Source: Arthrobacter sp. Leaf234 (GTDB lineage Bacteria > Actinomycetota > Actinomycetes > Actinomycetales > Micrococcaceae). From it: a stretch of DNA of 64,000 bases. Below are positions 10,731-18,967 of this stretch, in pieces. The stretch is from assembly GCF_001422665.1 (NCBI RefSeq), contig NZ_LMLU01000005.1, positions 622,562 to 686,561 of the forward strand. The letters run 5' to 3'. A program made the translations under genes and the position numbers. Below the pieces are notes generated by a model that was not told the origin of the DNA, ran no database searches, and saw only the letters and a program-made list of their open reading frames with translations. How positions within the stretch are numbered: position 1 is the first letter of the stretch; each line of letters starts with the position of its first letter.

Positions 10731-10765
10731 GCCGGTACTCCTCGGGTCCAGGGGTGAAGGACGAT

Positions 10766-11971
10766 CTATGCCTGTGTGTAGGGGATGAAGGCCTCGACGC
10801 GGTAGCCGCCTCCGATGCGCGGAGCGGCCACGACCGTCCCGTCGTAGAGGCGCACGCGCTCCGTCATCCCGGTGATGCCCTGACCCGCTCCTGCCGTACC
10901 GGGGTCCGGTGCGGCACCGCGTCCGTCGTCGTCGACGGTGACGGTCAGGCCCCTCGGCCCGTACTCGAGCGCGACCTCCGTGCTGGTGTCCGCCCCGGCA
11001 TGCTTCAGCACATTCGTCAGGGCCTCCTGCACCACGCGGTAGGCCGTCAGCTCGGCGCCCAGGGGGAGTTCCCGGCGGGGCGTGCCGATCCGGCGGCAGG
11101 AGACGCGGACGCCCGCGCGGCGGACCGACTGGATGAGCGCATCGATGTCGTTCAGGGTGGGCAGGGGACGGGTGGAGGCGCTCTCGTCGCCCCGCAGCAC
11201 TCCGAGCAGGCGCCTCATCTCCCGGAGGGAGCCGCGGCCCGTGTCGGCGATGGTGCCGAGCGTCTGCACCGCGAGTTCCGGTGCGTGCGCGCTCGCGTAG
11301 CGGGCACCGTCGGCCTGCGTGATGATCACGGACAGCGAATGCGCCACGATGTCGTGCATCTCGCGGGCGATGTGCGTCCGTTCGTCCGCCGCGGCGAGAT
11401 CGCGCTCCTGCTGGCGCTCCACCTCCAGCCTCCGCGTCCTGTCCTCGAGCGCCTGGAAGGTGAGGCGGCGTGACCGTGCGAGGTCGCCGCTCGTCCATGC
11501 CAGGAGCACGAGCGACTCGACGAAGAACAGCAGGATGAGGAACAGGGGGACGGTGGTGAGCACCGAACTCCCGCCGCTCACTCCGAGGAGATCCCCGAAC
11601 CGTACGAGTCCGACGGCGCACCCGGCGACCGCGACGCCCAGCCCGGCGAGGCTCGACCACCGCGGGCCGTGGGCCGCGAGCGTGTAGAGCGTGATCAGGA
11701 TGACGAACTGTGCCGGCACGGGCTCGGTCCCCGTGAGGAGCTGGAGCACGGAGACACCGGCGACGACCGCCGCCGAGGGAACCACGAACGCGCGGCGCCA
11801 GGCCAGCGGGACCACCAGGGCTGCGGACACGACGACGATCCCGCCGTATCCCTCGACGCCCCCGGCCGCGAAGGGGAGCACCAGGCCCACGAAGATGGCC
11901 AGGGCCAGGCCCGCATCGATCCTCCCCGGGTGCAAGCGAACCCAACGCGCGAGCCTCAGGTGGATGTCCAT
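10766..11971 (-). CDS. Membrane sensor histidine kinase, DesK/NarX-like (HisKA_3)
   Basis: 401 residues. The N-terminal part (about 20-160) contains five or six hydrophobic membrane segments with almost no extracytoplasmic loop. Next come a coiled-coil linker (165-195), a HisKA_3 dimerisation domain with H206 in EMHDIVAHSLS, and an HATPase_c domain (NVLKHAG, DDDGRG). This is the usual partner of NarL-type regulators, and its regulator gene follows 35 bases downstream. ATG 11971 has no ribosome site, but TAGAGT lies eight bases upstream, so a leaderless transcript is likely. It is divergent from leuB. Confidence 0.9.
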   Translation of the reverse strand: MDIHLRLARWVRLHPGRIDAGLALAIFVGLVLPFAAGGVEGYGGIVVVSAALVVPLAWRRAFVVPSAAVVAGVSVLQLLTGTEPVPAQFVILITLYTLAAHGPRWSSLAGLGVAVAGCAVGLVRFGDLLGVSGGSSVLTTVPLFLILLFFVESLVLLAWTSGDLARSRRLTFQALEDRTRRLEVERQQERDLAAADERTHIAREMHDIVAHSLSVIITQADGARYASAHAPELAVQTLGTIADTGRGSLREMRRLLGVLRGDESASTRPLPTLNDIDALIQSVRRAGVRVSCRRIGTPRRELPLGAELTAYRVVQEALTNVLKHAGADTSTEVALEYGPRGLTVTVDDDGRGAAPDPGTAGAGQGITGMTERVRLYDGTVVAAPRIGGGYRVEAFIPYTQA

Positions 11972-11979
11972 GGTGACCA

Positions 11980-11985
11980 ACTCTA
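11980..11985 (-). promoter_or_regulatory. -10 box of the DesK-like kinase gene
   Basis: TAGAGT on the minus strand, eight bases before the ATG at 11971. With no Shine-Dalgarno present, this suggests a leaderless or nearly leaderless message. Confidence 0.45.
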
Positions 11986-12045
11986 GGTGGGCGTCCCCTG
12001 CCGCACATCCGACCACGGGTGGAGCCGTCTCATCCTGCGGACGGA

Positions 12046-12075
12046 TTGTGACGCTCCCCGGTGCCTTCCTACGCT
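12046..12075 (+). promoter_or_regulatory. leuB promoter, probably leaderless
   Basis: TTGTGA (12046-12051), an 18-base spacer, TACGCT (12070-12075), then six bases to ATG 12082. This is one of the best-formed promoters in the window. GGAG lies too close to the ATG to act as a normal ribosome site. Confidence 0.6.
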
Positions 12076-12081
12076 GGAGCC

Positions 12082-13134
12082 ATGACTGATGCCCCGCGCC
12101 GTATCGACCTCGCCGTGATCCCCGGCGACGGGATCGGACCCGAAGTGACCGCCGAGGCCGTGAAGGTGCTGCGCGCCGTGACGGGTGACGACGTCGATCT
12201 CGCACTCACCGAGTACTCGCTCGGCGCGGAGCACTGGCTCGCGACGGGGGAGACCCTCCCCGACAGCACGCTCGAGCGGCTCCGGACGCACGACGCCATC
12301 CTCTTCGGCGCGGTCGGGGCGGCTCCCGGTGACACCCGTATCCCCTCGGGACTCATCGAGCGCGAGTTCCTGCTGAAGCTCCGCTTCTCGCTCGACCACT
12401 TCGTCAATCTCCGGCCCTCCCGCCTGTACCCGGGTGTGCCGAGTCCGCTGGCCGATCCCGGGACCATCGATTTCGTCGTCGTCCGTGAGGGTACCGAGGG
12501 TCCCTACACCGGCAACGGGGGGACACTGCGGGGCGGGACGCCGCAGGAGGTCGCCACCGAGGTGTCGCTCAACACCGCCCACGGGGTCGAGCGGGTGGTA
12601 CGGGACGCCTTCGCCCGCGCGTCCGTCCGCCGCAGGAAGCTCACCCTCGTCCACAAGCACAACGTGCTCGTCTACGCGGGCCACCTGTGGAAGCGCACCG
12701 TCGAGGCCGTGGCCGCGGAGTTCCCCGAGGTGACCCACGACTACCTCCACGTGGACGCGGCGATGATCTTCCTCGTCACCGATCCCGCGCGCTTCGACGT
12801 GATCGTCACGGACAACCTGTTCGGCGACATCGTCACGGACCTCGCCGCCGCGGTGTCCGGGGGTATCGGGCTGGCGGCCTCCGCGAACCTGAACATGGAC
12901 CGGACCGCGCCCTCGATGTTCGAGCCGGTCCACGGGTCGGCGCCCGACATCGCCGGGCGCCAGGTCGCCGATCCCACGGCGGCGATCCTCTCGGCCGCCC
13001 TGCTGCTCCGGCATCTCGGCCTGGATGCACTCGCGGCAACGGTCGAGGCGGCCGTCGAGGCGGACATCGCCGCCCGCACCGGCGCCCGCAGCACGGCCGC
13101 CGTCGGCGATGCCATTGCCGCTGCCGTGTCCTAA
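12082..13134 (+). CDS. leuB: 3-isopropylmalate dehydrogenase
   Basis: NAD-dependent oxidative decarboxylation of 3-isopropylmalate in leucine synthesis. 350 residues. Visible motifs are the N-terminal [12 protein letters not shown], the substrate loop with [30 protein letters not shown], the catalytic HKHNV segment, and the metal-binding [10 protein letters not shown]. The 3' part has HGSAPDIAG, the adenine-binding loop. ATG 12082 is chosen from the homologous N-terminus and from the TACGCT box six bases upstream. Confidence 0.96.
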   Translation: MTDAPRRIDLAVIPGDGIGPEVTAEAVKVLRAVTGDDVDLALTEYSLGAEHWLATGETLPDSTLERLRTHDAILFGAVGAAPGDTRIPSGLIEREFLLKLRFSLDHFVNLRPSRLYPGVPSPLADPGTIDFVVVREGTEGPYTGNGGTLRGGTPQEVATEVSLNTAHGVERVVRDAFARASVRRRKLTLVHKHNVLVYAGHLWKRTVEAVAAEFPEVTHDYLHVDAAMIFLVTDPARFDVIVTDNLFGDIVTDLAAAVSGGIGLAASANLNMDRTAPSMFEPVHGSAPDIAGRQVADPTAAILSAALLLRHLGLDALAATVEAAVEADIAARTGARSTAAVGDAIAAAVS

Positions 13135-13177
13135 GGTGGTTAGACATCATTAACCCAGTGCCGGAGCACTGACCACC
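13135..13177 (+). terminator. Nested inverted repeats after leuB
   Basis: Immediately after the leuB stop, an outer GGTGGT/ACCACC pair (13135-13140, 13172-13177) encloses a perfect CAGTGC-CGGA-GCACTG hairpin (13156-13171). This may be a weak terminator or a processing site between leuB and ilvE. A role in ilvE control is possible. Confidence 0.35.
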
Positions 13178-13229
13178 GACGGGCGACGGCGGCCCTGCCG
13201 CGAGCAGCCCGCGTGAGCGCGGAGGAACC

Positions 13230-14336
13230 ATGACAGCCACCGATACCCAGTTCGCCCAGCACCTGTCCACGCAGCGTGTCCCCGCGGAGGAGCGGGCGGC
13301 GATCCTGGCCGATCCCGGCTTCGGGAACTTCTTCACCGACCACACGGCGATCGTCGACTTCCGCACCGACGGGTCCGGTGCGGGCGGCTGGCACGACGCG
13401 CGGCTCGAGCCGTACGGTCCGATCGCCCTGGATCCCGCCGCGGCCGTGCTGCACTACGGCCAGGAGATCTTCGAGGGCATGAAGGCCTACCGCCACGCGG
13501 ACGGCTCCATCTGGACCTTCCGTGCGGACGCCAACGCCGCACGGCTCAACCGGTCCGCCGTCCGCCTGGCCCTGCCGCAGCTCCCCGAGGAGCTCTTCCT
13601 GGAGTCGCTGCGCCAGCTCGTCGGTGCCGACCAGGAGTGGATCCCCTCCGGCGACGGCGAGAGCCTCTACCTGCGTCCCTTCATGATCGCCACCGAGGCG
13701 TTCCTCGGCGTGCGGCCCGCCCGCGAGGTCTCCTACCGGGTCATCGCGTCCCCGGCCGGCAACTACTTCGGCGGCGAGGTGAAGCCCGTGGACATCTGGG
13801 TCTCCCGCAACTATGCGCGGGCAGGACGCGGCGGTACGGGTGCGGCGAAGGCGGGTGGAAACTACGCCTCCTCGCTCGCGGCGCAGCTCGAGGCCGAGGC
13901 CCACGGCTGCAAGCAGGTGCTCTTCCTCGACCAGTTCAACGACAACGCCGTCGAGGAACTGGGCGGGATGAATGTCTTCTTCGTCTACCGGGACGGCTCC
14001 ATGGTGACCCCGGCACTCTCCGGCACCATCCTCGAGGGCGTCACCCGGTCCTCGGTGATCCAGCTCGGGCGCGACCGCGGGGCCGAGGTCACCGAGCGGA
14101 CCATCACGCTGGACGAGTGGCGTACGGGTGTGGAGAGCGGCGAGATCACGGAGGTCTTCGCGTGCGGCACGGCCGCGGTCATCACGCCGATCGGTCGCCT
14201 GCGCGACGGCGACGACTTCATCGGGGCCGAGAACGCACAGGCGGGCGAGGTGACCATGGCCATCCGGAGCCAGCTCCTCGGCATCCAGACCGGCGCCGTC
14301 GAGGACACCCACGGCTGGCTGACCCGCCTGGTCTGA
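13230..14336 (+). CDS. ilvE: Branched-chain amino acid aminotransferase
   Basis: Class IV PLP aminotransferase that does the last step of Val/Leu/Ile synthesis from the 2-oxo acids. 368 residues, typical of the actinobacterial form. Motifs include FEGMKAYRHADG near the N-terminus, the PLP-lysine region GTGAAKAGGNYASSL, and the conserved ELGGMNVFFV. ATG 13230 has GGAGGAA directly upstream. The gene ends at a bidirectional hairpin facing a convergent GGDEF-EAL gene. Confidence 0.96.
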   Translation: MTATDTQFAQHLSTQRVPAEERAAILADPGFGNFFTDHTAIVDFRTDGSGAGGWHDARLEPYGPIALDPAAAVLHYGQEIFEGMKAYRHADGSIWTFRADANAARLNRSAVRLALPQLPEELFLESLRQLVGADQEWIPSGDGESLYLRPFMIATEAFLGVRPAREVSYRVIASPAGNYFGGEVKPVDIWVSRNYARAGRGGTGAAKAGGNYASSLAAQLEAEAHGCKQVLFLDQFNDNAVEELGGMNVFFVYRDGSMVTPALSGTILEGVTRSSVIQLGRDRGAEVTERTITLDEWRTGVESGEITEVFACGTAAVITPIGRLRDGDDFIGAENAQAGEVTMAIRSQLLGIQTGAVEDTHGWLTRLV

Positions 14337-14350
14337 GGCCCGTTCCGCCC

Positions 14351-14379
14351 GTCCGCCCCTCTGTCAGGGAGGGGCGGAC
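14351..14379. terminator. Bidirectional hairpin between ilvE and the GGDEF-EAL gene
   Basis: Perfect 11-bp stem (14351-14361 with 14369-14379) with a seven-base loop, placed between two convergent stops 57 bases apart. Confidence 0.65.
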
Positions 14380-14393
14380 GCGGGCCCGCTGCG

Positions 14394-15968
14394 TCAGCGC
14401 GCGGGCGTGCTCCCCGCGCCCTCGACGCCTTCGCCGAGGCGGAGGTAGTGGGTCGAGGCGAGCAGCGTCCCGGCCTCGTCCGCGGGGAGGGGCCGGCTGA
14501 AGTAGTAGCCCTGGCCGCTGGCACAGCCCATGGCCCGCAGCTGGTCCGCCTGTTCCCGCGTCTCGATGCCCTCGAACACGGCCTCGAGCCCGGCCGCACG
14601 GATGAGCTGCAGGATCGCGGCGACGAAATCCAGCTGACCCGCCCTGGTGTTCAGTTCGACGAGCAGGGAGCGATCCACCTTGACCATGCTGACCGGTAAC
14701 TCACGCAGGTAGCTGATGGACGAGTAGCCCGTGCCGAAATCGTCGATCTCGATGCCGACGCCGAGCTGCTGGAGGCTCAGCAGCGAGTACATCTCCACCT
14801 CACCGCGCGTGACGATCGCCGTCTCGGTGATCTCGACGACCAGGTTGCGCGCCGGCAGGTGCAGTTCGCGGAGCAGGGTGCGGATGTGGTCCACGAGGTC
14901 CAGCTGCTTGAGTTCGACGGCGGACAGATTGACCCGCAGCTGGAAGTCCGGGTCGAGGTCGAAGTCCTCGCGCCACCGGGCGAGCTGCCGCAGGGACGCC
15001 GACATGACCCAGCGGTCGAGATCGTGGATGACCCCGATCTCCTCGGCGAGGGGGATGAACGTGTCGGGCGGGATGAGCCCGCGCAGCGGATGCTGCCAGC
15101 GCACGAGGACCTCGACGCCGAGGATGCGGTTCGTCGCGAGTTCGACGACGGGCTGGTAGTGGAGCACGAGCTCGTCGGCGCTGATCGCCCCGCGCAGCTC
15201 CGTCGCCATCTGGCTGCGCAGCTGCCGGGAGTAGAGCATGACGGGCTCGAACACCTTGATGATGCTCCTGCCCTCCCGCTTCGCGGCGTACATGGCGGTA
15301 TCGGCGTCCAGGAGGAGTTCCTCGGCGGTCTGGCCGGCCGTCCCGAGCCGCACCCCGATGCTGGCGCGGGAGTGGACGTAGAGGGAGTCGAGCCGGATCT
15401 GCTCCCCGAGCACTGCGAGCGCCCTGCGGGCCACCTGCATGGCGATGTCCATGGTGGCCGCGGGCAGCAGGACGGCGAACTCGTCGCCACCGAGCCTGGC
15501 CACCAGGTCGCTCTCGCGCACCACGCCGTTGAGCCGCGTGGCGACCTCCTGGAGCACGCGGTCGCCGGCGTCGTGGCCGAAGCGGTCGTTGACGTTCTTG
15601 AAGCTGTCGAGGTCCAGCAGGAGGAGGGCCGGAGGGGGCGCGCCGTTCGCCGCCTGGCCGAGCGCTTCCTCGATGGCGTCCATGAGGGCCACCCGGTTGG
15701 CCAGACCCGTCAGGGCGTCCGACATGGCCATCTTCATCATGTCGAGATGTGCCTGGCGCAGCATCGCGGTGCGGCTCTCCACGCGCTTCTCGAACTGCTC
15801 GTACACCTGCTCGAGCTCCTCGGCGAGGAGATTCACCCCGGTGATGACGGCGTCGACCTCGTCACGTGCGTGCGAGGGTTCGATCCGGCTGCTGAGTTCG
15901 CCCCGCGAGAGCCGGACGATGCTCTCGACCAGCATGGCGAGCCGGGGGTCCTTGTGGTCGGCGTTCAT
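14394..15968 (-). CDS. GGDEF-EAL cyclic-di-GMP protein, soluble, with HAMP-like N-terminus
   Basis: 524 residues, no membrane segment. Residues about 8-80 form a HAMP-like and coiled-coil stretch. The GGDEF domain has an intact GGDEF (160-164) and an upstream RxxD inhibitory site (RESD, 151-154), so product-inhibited diguanylate cyclase activity is plausible. The EAL domain begins around residue 255, with EVL at 285-287 in place of EAL and an intact DDFGTGYSS (408-416), so phosphodiesterase activity may also be retained. ATG 15968 has TACGCT seven bases upstream and no ribosome site. Nothing here shows which activity dominates. Confidence 0.92.
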   Translation of the reverse strand: MNADHKDPRLAMLVESIVRLSRGELSSRIEPSHARDEVDAVITGVNLLAEELEQVYEQFEKRVESRTAMLRQAHLDMMKMAMSDALTGLANRVALMDAIEEALGQAANGAPPPALLLLDLDSFKNVNDRFGHDAGDRVLQEVATRLNGVVRESDLVARLGGDEFAVLLPAATMDIAMQVARRALAVLGEQIRLDSLYVHSRASIGVRLGTAGQTAEELLLDADTAMYAAKREGRSIIKVFEPVMLYSRQLRSQMATELRGAISADELVLHYQPVVELATNRILGVEVLVRWQHPLRGLIPPDTFIPLAEEIGVIHDLDRWVMSASLRQLARWREDFDLDPDFQLRVNLSAVELKQLDLVDHIRTLLRELHLPARNLVVEITETAIVTRGEVEMYSLLSLQQLGVGIEIDDFGTGYSSISYLRELPVSMVKVDRSLLVELNTRAGQLDFVAAILQLIRAAGLEAVFEGIETREQADQLRAMGCASGQGYYFSRPLPADEAGTLLASTHYLRLGEGVEGAGSTPAR

Positions 15969-15975
15969 CGGGACC

Positions 15976-15981
15976 AGCGTA
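15976..15981 (-). promoter_or_regulatory. -10 box of the GGDEF-EAL gene
   Basis: TACGCT on the minus strand, seven bases before ATG 15968. This suggests a leaderless message. Confidence 0.45.
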
Positions 15982-16492
15982 CATTCCGGGGGGCCGGGAA
16001 CGGCTCGGCCGGACGACGGCGCCCTGACGGCGGATTCGCGGTCGTCCCGGCGGTCCGTGGGGCTCGGGTGCGGAGCGATGAAGCCTGTGGCATGGCGCCC
16101 TACCCCCGAAGTTGTCGCCGTCGAACGGATCACGGATCCGCGTGGAATCACGCTGCGGCGCCGCACCGCCCGGAGCGGTGGTCGGCGACCGGCATCGGCG
16201 GCCCGGAGAGGACGGCCGACGGAGAAACCCTAGCACCGGGGAGGGACATCTCCGGTAGGCCCGGGTATCGGCAGCGAGGGGGCGCGTCCCTGCCGGGGGA
16301 CGGTGCTTCCGGTCCGCCGTCCGACAGCCACGTCCGCACACGCAGGAGCCCCGGCCGGGGTGGGAGTAATGGGGGAAAACGCCCAGCCCGACCAGGGCCT
16401 GAGAAGAACTGTACGGCACGGCCAGCAGGATGAGCCACCGAGGACGCCCGCGATCGGTCCTTGACGTCCGCGGGCACGGTGGGAGCGTCCGC
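15982..16492. other. Intergenic stretch without a recognisable gene
   Basis: About 510 bases between the start of the GGDEF-EAL gene and the stop of the TPR gene, both on the minus strand. Open frames here have no ribosome site, no domain and composition typical of chance frames. A minus-strand TAGGGT occurs at 16231-16236 without a start codon in register. I looked for a riboswitch, since a c-di-GMP gene lies downstream, and could not build one by eye. A short inverted repeat (GCCCGCG/CGCGGGC, about 16447-16475) follows the TPR gene and may be its terminator. Confidence 0.5.
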
Positions 16493-17575
16493 TCAGCCCA
16501 GGGCGGCGTCCATGCCCTGGAGCAGACCGCGGGCGGTCGCCGCGCGGTCTGCGGCACCGGACTGCAGGAACAGCCCCTCGCTGACTTCGAGGTTCCCGAT
16601 CGCTTCGGCTCTCGCGCCGGTGGCCAGGAAGGCCTGCCCCATGAGGAGATGGGCCTGGGCGGCGATGTGGAAGGCCAGAAGATCCTTGTGATCGACGATC
16701 GCCGTCAGCCGGTCGATCGCCAGATCTGATTGCCCGGTCAGGACGAGCCACTGGGCACGACTCAGGCTCAACTCGAGCCGGTCACGTTCGGTGCCGCCGA
16801 CGATCGACCCCGCCATCTCCGCCCGTTCGATGCACTCGAGCGTCTCGGGTCCGGTCAGGCCCGCATCCATCCTGAACTGTGCGGACCCGAGGTTGAAGCG
16901 TGCCCACAGGGCCAGATCATTGCTGGGGGAGAGGTCCCGGGCAGCGAGCTGGTGGTAGGACACGGCCTCGCTGATGTGGCGCTGGAGGAAGGCGACGTTC
17001 CCGATCGCCCAGTACCCCAGCCCGGTCGTCTGACTGCTCGGCTCTGCGGACAGCAGGTCGGCCAGGCGCTGGCACTCCTGCCATGCCTCCTCCAGCTTGT
17101 CACTGTCGGCGAGGGCGGCGATGAGCGCGTTCTGGGCCTCGATCTCGATGGCGCGGCCGTCGGGCGCCGCCCGCGCGAGCTCGACCGCGCGGGTTGCTGC
17201 CTCGACCGCTGATCCGAGGTTGCCGCTGCCCTGCAGGGCGAAGGATTTCAGGGTGGCGACCTTGGCGCTCAGGGCCTGGGACCCGACCGTCAGGGGATGG
17301 CTCTCGAGGCCCTCGGCGATCTCGGTGGAATCCTGCATCAGGCCCTGTTTCCTCAAGGCCTCGGCGATGAGGAATGTGGCATTCCACCAACTCGTCTCGT
17401 CGCCGATCGTCCGTGCAAGGGCCGCTGCATGGCCTGCGAGACTTTGGGCGGTTGCATAATCGCGCTGGTTCCAGGCCTCCCGCGCCTGGAGTTCGATCAT
17501 GAGCTGTTCACTCCGGCCGTCCTGCAACGCCACGATTGACCCCCGCCGTCGATTTCTTCCACCTGTGACCACCAT
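16493..17575 (-). CDS. TPR-repeat protein divergent from an exported peptide, putative peptide receptor
   Basis: 360 residues, almost entirely helical, made of degenerate tetratricopeptide-like helix pairs. Examples are YATAQSLAGHAAALARTIGD, LGSAVEAATRAVELARAA, HISEAVSYHQLAARDL and AEAIGNLEVSEGLFLQSG. There is no signal peptide, membrane segment or recognisable helix-turn-helix. ATG 17575 is chosen because AAAGGA lies six bases upstream. It diverges, across 164 bases of A/T-richer DNA, from a gene for a 46-residue exported peptide. TPR receptors encoded beside short secreted peptides are the hallmark of Rap/Phr- and RRNPP-type signalling in Firmicutes. By analogy it may bind the imported mature peptide, but without a DNA-binding domain it would act by protein-protein contact, as Rap does. 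The function is inferred. Confidence 0.8.
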   Translation of the reverse strand: MVVTGGRNRRRGSIVALQDGRSEQLMIELQAREAWNQRDYATAQSLAGHAAALARTIGDETSWWNATFLIAEALRKQGLMQDSTEIAEGLESHPLTVGSQALSAKVATLKSFALQGSGNLGSAVEAATRAVELARAAPDGRAIEIEAQNALIAALADSDKLEEAWQECQRLADLLSAEPSSQTTGLGYWAIGNVAFLQRHISEAVSYHQLAARDLSPSNDLALWARFNLGSAQFRMDAGLTGPETLECIERAEMAGSIVGGTERDRLELSLSRAQWLVLTGQSDLAIDRLTAIVDHKDLLAFHIAAQAHLLMGQAFLATGARAEAIGNLEVSEGLFLQSGAADRAATARGLLQGMDAALG

Positions 17576-17739
17576 ATTGGTTCCTTTTCGTCGCCAAATC
17601 ATCGAAACCAAGGAAAAGGGCAGTTTTGACGCAAGAACTGTTACCAAAGTGACTGGAGTGGCTTACGATGTTTTCATAGCAGGCTGTGGTACCGCAGGCA
17701 CCTGCTTCAACCACTGTTATCCCCCGAAGGATGTCCACT
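17576..17739. promoter_or_regulatory. Divergent regulatory region between TPR gene and peptide gene
   Basis: This stretch is clearly richer in A/T than its surroundings. For the peptide gene, TTACCA (17641-17646), a 17-base spacer and TACGAT (17664-17669) form a plausible promoter that would give a leader of about 65 bases. An inverted repeat CAGTT...AACTG (17621-17625, 17636-17640) flanks TTGACGCAAG and could be an operator. AGCAGG...CCTGCT around 17679-17706 could fold in the leader. Confidence 0.45.
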
Positions 17740-17880
17740 ATGAAGCGCCTCGTTTCCGCCCTCATGCTCTCCGTGTTCCTCGTCTCCGGCACCGCGGCGG
17801 TCGCCACGGCCGCCCCCGCCAAGTCGGGTGCCGTTGCCCCCGTCTCGTCGACCGATCGCGTCAACTACTGGCCCTACTGA
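17740..17880 (+). CDS. Small exported peptide precursor ending in NYWPY
   Basis: 46 residues. It starts with a basic end (MKR), then a hydrophobic core (LVSALMLSVFLVSG), then an Ala-rich cleavage region (VATAAPA), a textbook Sec signal peptide. The predicted mature part is only about 20 residues, Ser/Val-rich, ending DRVNYWPY. ATG 17740 follows GAAGGA by eight bases. An in-frame ATG at 17731 overlaps that ribosome site and is less likely. The gene is followed by a strong terminator and is divergent from the TPR gene. The aromatic C-terminal tail is the likely active part of a signalling peptide. I do not recognise a named family. Confidence 0.75.
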   Translation: MKRLVSALMLSVFLVSGTAAVATAAPAKSGAVAPVSSTDRVNYWPY

Positions 17881-17941
17881 GCGCACTCGCTCTTTCCCCT
17901 GATCCTCATCGGACAGCGGAGCGAGTCTGCAGAGTAGACCT

Positions 17942-17995
17942 GATACCGCGGGCACCCTCTTGTGGGGAGGGAGTGCCCGCGGTATCGCCTTTTAA
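17942..17995 (+). terminator. Strong intrinsic terminator after the peptide gene
   Basis: Perfect 14-bp stem (17942-17955 with 17973-17986) with further CCTC/GAGG pairing in the loop, followed by CCTTTTAA. It is one of only two terminators noted in this window with an obvious T-tract. A smaller ACTCGCTC/GAGCGAGT hairpin (17885-17926) precedes it. Confidence 0.85.
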
Positions 17996-17996
17996 C

Positions 17997-18035
17997 GCCC
18001 GGTCGACGACGCGCGCAGGGTGTCGTCGACCGGGC
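17997..18035. terminator. Second 14-bp hairpin, tandem with the previous one
   Basis: GCCCGGTCGACGAC (17997-18010) pairs perfectly with 18022-18035 across an 11-base loop, directly after the T-tract of the preceding terminator. It may be a back-up terminator insulating the FAH hydrolase gene. Confidence 0.55.
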
Positions 18036-18107
18036 GCACACATCGTGGATGAACCGTGGAGCACGCTCGGCGGTACCCGCCGCACGGCCCGTGGCGATGG
18101 CTCAGGC

Positions 18108-18113
18108 TAGGCT
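18108..18113 (+). promoter_or_regulatory. -10 box of the FAH-family gene
   Basis: TAGGCT exactly six bases before ATG 18120, with no ribosome site. Leaderless start inferred. Confidence 0.5.
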
Positions 18114-18119
18114 GGCGGC

Positions 18120-18893
18120 ATGCGAATTGCACGTTTTGTCGTCGACGACGATCCCATGTTCGGTGTGGTGGACGGTTCCGCCGGCAACGAGGAGGTCGCC
18201 GTCATCCAGGGCGACCCCTTCTACAGCGGCGTCCAGCTCACGGGTGCCCGCCATGCGCTCGAGGACGTCCGGCTGCTGGCACCGGTGATCCCGCGGAGCA
18301 AGGTCGTGGGCATCGGACGGAACTACGCCGACCACATCCAGGAGATGGGGAGCGAGACACCGGCCGCGCCGCTGATGTTCCTCAAGCCGAACACCTCCGT
18401 GATCGGCCCCGGCGATCCCATCATGCTGCCGTCGTTCTCGGACCAGATCTCCTACGAGGCCGAGCTCGCGGTCGTCATCGGCCGGATCTGCAAGGACGTC
18501 CCGCTCGAACGCGTCGACGACGTCGTCTTCGGCTACACCTGCGCGAACGACCTGACGGCGCGCGACGTGCAGAAGACGGACGACCAGTGGGCCCGGGCCA
18601 AGGGCTTCGACACCTCGTGCCCCATCGGTCCCTGGATCGAGACGGAGCTCGATCCCGAGAACCTCACCGTGCGCGGCACCCTCGACGGCGACCTCCGCCA
18701 GGACGGTTCCACGAGCGACATGATCTGGGGGGCACGCGAGCTCGTGGCCTACGTCTCCCAGGCCTTCACCCTCCTGCCCGGTGACATCATCCTCACCGGA
18801 ACCCCCGCCGGCGTCGGCATGATCACGGACGGCCAGAGGTTCGACGTCGACATCGAGGGCATCGGCCGGCTGTCCAACCCGGCGCGCCGCTGA
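18120..18893 (+). CDS. Fumarylacetoacetate hydrolase family protein
   Basis: 257 residues. This family covers acylpyruvate hydrolases, oxaloacetate tautomerases/decarboxylases and catabolic isomerases. Signatures include IGRNYADHIQEMG, the metal-ligand segment YEAELAVVIGR, FGYTCANDLTARDVQ, and the C-terminal GDIILTGTPAGVG. The position directly before gltX is conserved in actinobacteria, including mycobacteria as far as I recall, which suggests a housekeeping rather than catabolic role. The exact substrate is unknown. Confidence 0.88.
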   Translation: MRIARFVVDDDPMFGVVDGSAGNEEVAVIQGDPFYSGVQLTGARHALEDVRLLAPVIPRSKVVGIGRNYADHIQEMGSETPAAPLMFLKPNTSVIGPGDPIMLPSFSDQISYEAELAVVIGRICKDVPLERVDDVVFGYTCANDLTARDVQKTDDQWARAKGFDTSCPIGPWIETELDPENLTVRGTLDGDLRQDGSTSDMIWGARELVAYVSQAFTLLPGDIILTGTPAGVGMITDGQRFDVDIEGIGRLSNPARR

Positions 18894-18899
18894 CGGGCC

Positions 18900-18930
18900 G
18901 CGTCGTCGCGCCCAACCGGCCCGACGACGC
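18900..18930 (+). terminator. Hairpin between the FAH gene and gltX
   Basis: GCGTCGTCG (18900-18908) pairs perfectly with CGACGACGC (18922-18930), seven bases after the FAH stop. There is no T-tract. Confidence 0.45.
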
Positions 18931-18952
18931 ATCCGCGACGGGAGGTCCCGCC

Positions 18953-18958
18953 TAGACT
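18953..18958 (+). promoter_or_regulatory. -10 box of gltX
   Basis: TAGACT nine bases before ATG 18968, giving a leader of zero to three bases. No Shine-Dalgarno sequence is present. Confidence 0.4.
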
Positions 18959-18967
18959 GGGACCATC

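Noticed and set aside
15982..16492. A possible c-di-GMP or c-di-AMP riboswitch upstream of the GGDEF-EAL gene
   Set aside because: No conserved core could be recognised, and the TACGCT box seven bases before the start argues for a leaderless message.
16148..16557. Minus-strand open frames in the gap between the GGDEF-EAL and TPR genes
   Set aside because: No ribosome site, no domain, overlapping frames of chance type. The hydrophobic patch WLILLAVPYSS is too short to be convincing.
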